Origin: Trachythela sp. YZ-2020
Lineage: Eukaryota; Cnidaria; Anthozoa; Malacalcyonacea; Clavulariidae
Assembly (NCBI GenBank): GCA_016169945.1
Contig: JADLSH010000363.1
Location: forward strand, 1,054,001-1,118,000
Direction of reading: 5' to 3'
DNA: 64,000 nucleotides
Made by a program: the position numbers and the translations under genes
The notes under the pieces: generated by a model
Told to the model about the DNA's origin: nothing
Database searches by the model: none
What the model saw: only the letters and a program-made list of their open reading frames with translations
Shown here: positions 57,397 to 64,000 of the stretch, in pieces
How positions within the stretch are numbered: position 1 is the stretch's first letter
How the letters are laid out: each line of letters opens with the position of its first letter

Positions 57397-57785
57397 TATA
57401 CAACGTGTGCCAAATATATAAAGGGTGGTTACACAGTGCTGCGTTCGATTTAACCGAATTATATGAAGTACTGCTTAAACCAATAAACACACATCTTGTT
57501 AAAGTGCAGGCGCTTTGTCAATCGACGTTGGTCATGGCCACTACTGATGGTCATGGCTGACAAACACATGCAAATTTAGGCAAATTTAATAAAAGCAGTG
57601 ACCAATGTTGCTGTCTTGCTGATCGTGGCACATCACAGGAATCGAATAGCGAGGAAAGTAGTTCGGTTAGTGTCGAAGAAACTATAAAGCGGTTGTTTCC
57701 ATCAACAGAGGGTGGTCAAGGTGCAAACGCTACACAAAATACAGTGCCAGGAGAGCGCGCCGCGGAACAAGAAAGGAATGAAAAT

Positions 57786-58323
57786 CATAGGCGTACGGGA
57801 GGGTGGGGCTGGGGGGGCTGCAGCCCCCCCAATTTTTTGAGAATTTATCTATTCGGGCAAAAATTGTCTTGTCATTCGGGCAACGATGGTCTGGTGACGC
57901 AGTGGCGCCGTGGCCGGGGGGGCCATGGCCCCCCCTATCGTTGAGACCCGTCGGAAAATTGGAAATTTGTTATGTTGTCGGAATCTTCATGGTGAAGCAT
58001 ATGCATATACGAATGCGAAAACATGTTGATGAAATATCGGAAATCAGACTCAGTTTACGTTTTCCGAATATAAGTTCATAGAATAGCTAATATTTCAGAG
58101 TTATATGATTTATACAATTAAAAAACTTTAGGATAGATTGCCGGAATTTTTTTAACCCCCCCCCCGTTGACAACAAAAACAATGTTTTTTTCCGAATATT
58201 GTCGGAAAATGCTGCGCTTGGCCCCCCCTAAAACATGGGACCCACGACGCCACTGTGGTGACGTCATGTCATTCGGGCAAATTCAGCCCAGCCCCCCCAA
58301 AAAAATGTGCCCGTACGCCTATG
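57786..58323. mobile_element. Second hAT-like MITE nested in the same arm
   Basis: Perfect 14-bp ends CATAGGCGTACGGG and CCCGTACGCCTATG, with 8-bp duplication ATGAAAAT at 57778-57785 and 58324-58331. The interior is GGGGGGCTGCAGCCCCCC-rich. ORFs over it are not genes. Confidence 0.93.
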
Positions 58324-58540
58324 ATGAAAATCCTGACAGGCATACAGTTACAAGTATTGCGCGATTTAATCCAAGCACAGTGTACGAAAATCGGTGAAGG
58401 ATGCTATGGAATTCTTAAATAATTTTTGTTGTATGTTGTTTAGGGGTGCACTCGAACCACTATTTCAAGTTCCGGTGTAACAAACTGCATGAGACAGTGA
58501 TTTAACTCATTAATGAGCAAGACCCTTCCCGTGACAAGTA

Positions 58541-58571
<31 letters not shown>

Positions 58572-59509
58572 AACAAAGTAGGTTAACGCATTGCAGCTCA
58601 ATGGGTTAACCCACTGTCTACATTGGGGAACGGTCAAAAACGGTTTATATTATACGCAAGAACTAAATCTTATCTCAGTGTTTCTTTGAGGGTCAGAATC
58701 CGCGAGGAGGGACACTATCTGTGTCGCGTATATTGTCCAGGGAGACACTATTCGCTAGCAGATTAAATCGCGCAATACTTGTAACTGTATGCCTATCAAT
58801 AATAATAATAATTCCTTTCTTGTTCCGCGGCGCGCTCTCCTGGCGCTGTATTTTGTGTGGTGTTTGCACCTTGACCACCCTCTGTTGATGGAAACAACCG
58901 CTTTATAGTTCCGAACTACTTCCCTCGCTATTCGATTCCTGCGATGTGCCACGATCAGCAACATTGACCACTGCTTTTATTAAATTTGCCTAAATTTGCA
59001 CGTGCTTGTCAGCCATGACCAACGTCGAGTGAAAAAGCGCCTGCACTTTAATAAGATGCATGTTTATTGGTTTAAGCAGTACTTCATATAATTCGGTTAA
59101 ATCGAACGCAGCACTGCGTAACCACCCTTTATATATTTGGCACACGTTGTATATAATCGGCAACAGTGTTTATATATTATGTGAGCTGATTTATATATGG
59201 AAAAATTGTTTATATATACATATGTGAGGTGATTTATATATGCCAATATTGTTTATATATGAGAGAAGACGTTAAATAATCAGCAACATTGTTTCTATTT
59301 GCGAAAAGATGTTATATATTTTAGGAACGTTCTATATATTTAAGAACACGTTTTATATTTAAGAATTAGCACATATATATATACGGCAATTCCTACTATA
59401 TTTGTATTGTTGTTTTATATTTGATATTGATGTCATATATATATTTGGGAAAAGTAATTTTGTCCGCTTTCGCGCGTCATATACATGTACGCTTTGCGTA
59501 CATATTTTT

Positions 59510-59665
59510 AAAGTAGTGCCGGCAGTACTGAGTGCCGGAGGAAGAACCCCAGGAGAAAGAACCCAACGAGAAAAAACCCCCCGTGAGAAAAAACCCTACG
59601 AGAAAAAGCCCACGAGAAAGAACCCTACGAAAAAGAACCCCACCAGTGACAACAACCCATGGTGT
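59510..59665 (+). repeat. GAGAAAGAACCC purine-rich repeat, left flank of unit B
   Basis: AAAGTAGTGCCGGCAGTACT then units of CCCACGAGAAAGAA. A second direct copy starts exactly at the other edge of unit B (63624-63755). Confidence 0.85.
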
Positions 59666-59993
59666 CATGGTGACCAAAATTCGTGTTTTTCAATATGTTT
59701 GTACAAAAACAAGAAATATGAACCGTACCACTACAAGAAAAGTTAACAAATGTGGGAAAAAGTCAATTTTAAATCGTTTTTGGAATATTTGCTTGACAAA
59801 AAAGCGGTCAAAATGAATTTCAAATTTGTCAAAATAAAAAAGGAGCAACCGAGCAAGACAGCAAGTACTAGACTCGTCAAAAACATGAAAACTTGCTCGT
59901 CGATATTAGTTGACTGGGCTTCTGTTAAATTTAAATATTTGAAGTTAAAAGATAAAAAGTAAAGAACAAAACACTAGGCATTTCAAAACTTAC

Positions 59994-60039
59994 CAAAAGG
60001 GTCGCAATAAAGCGCCTTTACTTCACTCATATTTTTCAT
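59994..60039 (-). CDS. Orphan copy of ADCY10 coding exon 1
   Basis: 46-nt exon from ATG to the donor GTAAGT, same length and phase as 50909-50864. It encodes MKNMSEVKALYCDPFG, one residue different (E2K). It lies upstream of the cyclase on the same strand, so it could splice to exon 2 at 50061 across BPHL-A, or be inert. Its 5' flank is cut 3 bp upstream of the ATG by the target duplication and insertion at 60051. Confidence 0.75.
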
Positions 60040-60050
60040 TTGCCGTCGGC

Positions 60051-61152
60051 ACAGATTAAGTCACAGGAGGCCCAGGCTCTATTTGCCCGCGCCCGCCTGT
60101 GACTTCCTTATAACGAGGGAAGGAAGGAAACATTGAGACCAAAATAGCCCAGACTTGGCATATGTTACACGAAACTATCCTTCATTTTCGTTAAATGCAT
60201 TTCTTTCGAGATTAATCGATATCTGCAAGAATGATACCGTACAACTCTCAAAACAACGATGCTTTATCAAAGAGTTAATTGTTTCTAAAATCGTGAGGAA
60301 TGACAAAATTTGGCAAATATATACGTTTGTTTGCTGTTAAAACCGAAGTCGTTGAAAACTCAAAATACACTCAAACCTGATTGGACAACTTTGAAATTTG
60401 AACCCGTTGTCCAATCAGGTTTGAGTGTATTTTGAGTTTTTCAACGACTTCCGGTTTTTTAACAGCAAACCAGGCACGCGGATATATTTTTGCCAAATTT
60501 TGTCATTCCCTCACGGATTTTAGAGCGAATTTAAGCTCTTTGATTAAAGCATCGTTGTTTTGAGAGTTGTACGGTATCATTCTTGCAGGGGATATCGATT
60601 AATCTCGAAAGAAATGCATTTAAAGGCGAAAAATCGAGGATAGTTTCGTGCAACATATGCCAAGTCTGGGCTATTTTGGGCTCAATGTTTCCTTCCTTCC
60701 CTCGTTATAAGGAAGTCACAGGCGGGCGCGGGCAAATAGAGCCTGGGCCTCCTGTGATTAAGTATGAACAGATGTCTATCTTCTGTAAAAAGCTCGTCCC
60801 GCGGTCGCCATCTTACTGGCAAGTTGTGATGGCGTGTGCATGACGTATATTCGTCATTTGTTATTACGTCATTGCTTTCATGCCCTTTGACCTAATGCCT
60901 TGACATTTGCGGAAATGAAAAAAACCATTGGCCTTGCAATGTATGTCAATTAGTTAAACAAATTACTACTAAAATGGCAGAAAGGCCGCGAGAAAATGCA
61001 AAACACTGATAGAAAAGTTGTTCGTGCTGACGCTATCAAACGTCGCCATCTTACAAGCAAGCACGATGGCGTGTGCATGACGTGTACATTTTGGGAAATT
61101 TGAGGACACGAAAGCCCTATGAAGTTACACTTCTGGTATATACTTATTCTGT
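60051..61152. mobile_element. 1.1-kb foldback element with 9-bp target duplication (MULE-like)
   Basis: Ends ACAGATTAAGT and ACTTATTCTGT; the target duplication GCCGTCGGC lies at 60042-60050 and 61153-61161. Unit A has the single copy (50912-50920). The left two-thirds (60055-60770) is a palindrome with arms of about 350 bp around 60395-60410; the rest repeats GTCGCCATCTTAC...GATGGCGTGTGCATGACGT twice. 9-bp duplications are typical of Mutator-like elements; no transposase is present. Confidence 0.9.
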
Positions 61153-61404
61153 GCCGTCGGCAAGCAAAAAAATTTGTAAACACACCGCCATATTTAACAA
61201 TGAGCGCTATGGTCACGTCATATTTTGCTGTCGCCTTTGCATTGTAAAAATGTTGCTAATTTGTTTTGGTTTGTGGAAAAAAGCACGTTGATTTACTAGT
61301 ATCTTGCACTCCGAAGCTTTCGATTTGTAAGCCTGGATTAAAAATGGACCAGTCACGCAAGAATAAAGTCTGAAAATTTTTAATATCTATTTACAAAGCA
61401 ATGT

Positions 61405-61410
61405 TTTATT
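61405..61410 (-). terminator. Probable poly(A) signal of BPHL copy B
   Basis: AATAAA on the minus strand, 94 nt past the stop codon, conserved with copy A. Confidence 0.5.
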
Positions 61411-61503
61411 TGTCTTATCTAAAAACAACTCCTCTCACTTGCCAACTGATATTCACTGGTACCACTACTTTCTAACACATGAAAACTGACGAAATACTTT
61501 CCC

Positions 61504-63614
61504 TCATTCCTTACAGAAGTTAGTGACATAGTTGTGAAATTCTTCTGCAAACCTGAGATGTAAATTGTGTCGACCCTCAGGCATAAGATGTAGTATGGAG
61601 CCTTTCAGGTTCTTGTGGATGTACTGCGGATGAAACGACGGCACAAGTGGGTCCTTCTCACCATGAATTATTAACGTAGGGCAAGTTATGTTCGGTAGGA
61701 ACTCCTGACAAAGATTTCCCTCGCATTCTTTGAAAATACTTGTCATACTATCAATCCAACCGCTCCATAATTCTTGTACTTCATCACCATAAAGTTCTGT
61801 GATGATAAAAATAGATATTAAAACGTCAAAAAACTCATGACTTTAACCTTGAACCCAGGGAATTCTTCATATGGTGTGGCTTACTGCAAAGTGTCAGGAA
61901 ACCTTTGGAGACCCACTTTATTAGATTGGTTTTGTCCATAAATATTTGCACCCTCCTGTGGAGGGATTTTGGGTGGTCGGGAGGGGGGAGTCTACTTCTG
62001 TTAATAGCCAGTAAATGTTCCAGAATGGAGGGGTCAACTTCCCAATTCTTCAGTGGGGCAGGTGTGGAATGACCCATTGTGAGGGTTGTTTATACATGGC
62101 TCATTTCTTGCAGAATGGGTGAATCATTATACAATCATTACCTTCGAGTGGCTGTCTCATCTTTGGGTTCCATTTTGAAACATCTCTGATTGCTTCATAC
62201 AACTCAAGGTCTTTCTTGGTCACCGAGGCATTGCATCCCCACACGACAAGACGGTCAACAATGCTCGGATATTTGCCAGCTAAGATTAGGCCAAATATAC
62301 CACCATCACTCCAGCCAAGTACAGAGTACTTACTGTAACCTATATGGTGAATATCACCATTAGATAGCTAGCAAATCAAGTCATATTTCTGGAAACAATC
62401 CAAACCTCTCCTACAGAGGACATGGGAATCTTTTAAAACCCCCTGCCCCTTTGGTCATCATCTGTACTCTGATTCCTACAGCAACACTTGAACAATAAAT
62501 TATGTCCCTAATTGAACCTCTAGAGCGAACAAGTTACTAACTTCCAGATGAAGGCCCTTCGCTTGAACGTCAAAGTTCTTGTTGAATTTTTCAGGTAGTT
62601 TGAACAAGTCAGACAGCCCTGGGGGCTAAATAGAGATGGGGGCTAAATGGAGATGGGGGCAGGGGGTAAATGGAGATGGGGAGCTTATACATTACCTGAA
62701 ATCTAATTAGTAAACATGTGGTTACAGTCAAATCCAGTGTTCTGTTGCAAGGAACATTGCAATATTGTCACGCAATATTGCAGTTTTGATTTGGAGATTG
62801 CTCTGAGCAATTTGCAACTGGTGTGAACAAATTGCAAATTGAAATTCACAACCAGTTTTGTAAACAAAGCCTCTGATTGGCTACTAGCAAAAAGGAAGCT
62901 CCAATCCAATTGCTCAGAGCATTTGATTGGTTTCTTCTTTTGCTAGAAGCCAATCAGAGGCTTTGTTTACACACCTGGTTGTGAATTTCAATTTGCAATT
63001 GTTCGCACCAGTTGCAAATTGCTCAGAGCAATCTCCAAATCAAAATTGCAATATTGCATGACAGTATTGCAATGTTCCTCGCAACAGAACACTGGATTTG
63101 ACTGTAACTGTTGTGAGGGGAGGGGGGACTTAATAGATGCATTAGGGGGGGGGAGGCTTGATGAACTTCTTCACCTAAAAAGAGGAGGGGGTATTTGAGG
63201 GGGTATATTCAGTGTGTTTTGAGATCAGTGATATACAAAGTAGTACATTATAAATATACCCAAATGTTCCATAAGTCCAACAGCGTCATCTGCATCTCTG
63301 TGATAAAAATCTAATGGAAAATCTCTCTTTGGTGGTATAGACTTGCCGTAACCTCTTGGGTCAAATGCAATTACAGTAAAATTCTCTTTCAGCTGGTCAA
63401 GTTGGGGCCCAAAATCAGTCCTTGTTGAGCCCATAGCACCTGGAAGGCAGAGCAGGACCTTTGAGCCTTGCCCAACTTTTTCATAATATAATTCGACATT
63501 ATTTACCAAACATTTTCCAGATTCCGAGTGCATAAAGCGTGTCAAGGTTCTGGGAAGCAATGCATTTCTTGCACACGAGCTTAAAATTTTGCTAAAAGCT
63601 GCTGAAAACATCAT
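61504..63614 (-). CDS. BPHL: Biphenyl hydrolase-like serine hydrolase, copy B, 3 exons
   Basis: Same exon structure as copy A: 63614-63260, 62339-62142 and 61796-61504, 281 residues, no frame break. The triad Ser (GWSDGG), Asp (HGEKDPLVP) and His (EGRHNLHLRF) is intact. Where A and B differ, B more often keeps the residues of the human enzyme (TDFGPQ, KYPS, PLVP, HNLHLRF). It starts with tandem Met codons (63614 and 63611). Its 5' flank is replaced by the purine-rich repeat 9 bp upstream of the start, so the ancestral promoter is absent; expression would need a new one. The frame is open through that repeat, so a longer N-terminus is possible. Intron 1 holds the palindrome at 62725-63104. Confidence 0.9.
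62725..63104. mobile_element. 380-bp palindromic element with TA target duplication
   Basis: Starts CAGTCAAATCCAGTGTTCTG and ends with its complement; nearly the entire element is two 180-bp arms. TA at 62723-62724 and 63105-63106. Unit A shows the unoccupied TA at 53012-53013. Pogo/Tc1-mariner type by ends and target. Confidence 0.93.
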
Positions 63615-63623
63615 GTTGTTTTT

Positions 63624-63755
63624 AAAGTAGTGTCGGCAGTACTGAGTGCCGGAGAAAGAACCCCAGAAGAAAGAACCCATCGAGAAAAATCACCGCGATA
63701 GAAAACCCTACGAGAAAAACCCCCACGAGAAAGAACCCCACGAAAAAGAATCCCA
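63624..63755 (+). repeat. GAGAAAGAACCC purine-rich repeat, right flank of unit B
   Basis: AAAGTAGTGTCGGCAGTACT then CCCACGAGAAAGAA units, in the same orientation as 59510-59665. Beyond it, 63756-64000 shows no gene. Confidence 0.8.
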
Positions 63756-64000
63756 ATAGTATCAATTAGAAATGAACAAAAACAACTTTACTATACAATA
63801 TACTATCGATTTTATATAATCTTGTACACAAGGAAATATTTTTATATATTTTATTAAAGTCACAGAATAGGGATGTGTTTTAAGTTACGTGTGCGGGTAA
63901 CATGGGCTGACCTTTAAAATTTCGGTACTCGAGGTCAAAACATGAACTATTTTGCATATGAAAGTTGATATTTTTAATCTGGTTTTTACTGTCGTTCCAA

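Larger units (their letters stand above)
56509..59490. mobile_element. Large foldback element with about 0.75-kb inverted arms
   Basis: The left arm (56509 to about 58366, with two nested insertions) is the reverse complement of the right arm (about 58755-59490). The outermost bases are TACATGTATGACGCGCGAAA and TTTCGCGCGTCATATACATG. A 390-bp unique spacer (58367-58754) separates the arms. Arms carry repeated TATATAAACAAT and TATATAAATCAGCTC motifs at the outside, and a coding-like stretch inside (for example GERAAEQERN). No transposase recognised. Target duplication is not evident. Confidence 0.85.
59675..63623 (-). repeat. Segmental duplication unit B (BPHL plus ADCY10 exon 1 copy)
   Basis: Homologous to 50566-53535. 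Two elements have been added (60051-61152 and 62725-63104). It is flanked on both sides by the purine-rich repeat. Confidence 0.9.

Noticed and set aside
57693..58397. ORFs over the GC-rich region
   Set aside because: They cross the boundary of a hAT-like MITE with a clear target duplication; only the host-arm part could once have been coding.
1..64000. CRISPR array, operon or prokaryotic system
   Set aside because: Regular spacing in the minisatellites has no unique spacers, and all recognisable genes are spliced animal genes.

Overview
This is animal nuclear DNA. It is AT-rich, has spliced genes with GT-AG introns, and is dense in short inverted-repeat transposons, tRNA-derived SINEs and simple repeats. 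The gene set is that of a non-vertebrate metazoan. The repeat style and a long soluble adenylyl cyclase fit an anthozoan cnidarian best, but that is inference, because nothing here identifies the species. Exon limits were read by eye: splice sites, intron phase and recall of the protein families had to agree.

Layout. 1-6.5 kb: an SLC46-family transporter (minus, 4 exons, 1115-4210) is divergent from FRG1 (plus, 3 exons, 4523-6513), with 312 bp between the start codons. 7.8-17.5 kb: a complete 16-exon dipeptidyl peptidase 3 gene (minus). 18.3-18.9 kb: an intronless phosphomevalonate kinase (plus), divergent from DPP3. 19-23.5 kb: no gene, but a 1.1-kb tandem duplication carrying a decamer minisatellite. 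23.6-25.5 kb: a GPI-anchored Ly6/CD59-like protein (plus, 2 exons). 26.1-50.9 kb: a soluble adenylyl cyclase (ADCY10-like) gene (minus, about 34 exons); its catalytic, NTPase and most C-terminal exons join in phase, while the last two exons are provisional. 51.3-53.5 kb: a biphenyl hydrolase-like gene (BPHL, copy A, minus). 54.2-55.9 kb: two non-LTR retrotransposon RT fragments. 56.5-59.5 kb: a large foldback element with two nested hAT-like insertions. 59.7-63.6 kb: a second copy of the BPHL region.

The most interesting feature is the duplication of a block holding BPHL plus the first coding exon of the cyclase (A about 50566-53535, B about 59675-63623). The orphan exon in B is intact and lies upstream of the cyclase on the same strand, so it could act as an alternative first exon. 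Comparing A with B shows unoccupied sites for a 1.1-kb foldback element (9-bp target duplication) and a 380-bp palindrome (TA duplication), and a LINE tail present only in A. The two arms of the 56.5-59.5 kb foldback likewise date a hAT-like insertion with an 8-bp duplication.

The genes look like independent housekeeping or sensory loci rather than a pathway cluster: folate/haem-type transport, RNA-associated FRG1, peptide turnover, mevalonate pathway, surface Ly6 protein, bicarbonate-type cAMP signalling and ester hydrolysis. FRG1 exon 2 and DPP3 exon 6 each carry a one-base frame break in an A-rich run, which suggests consensus errors or segregating null alleles.
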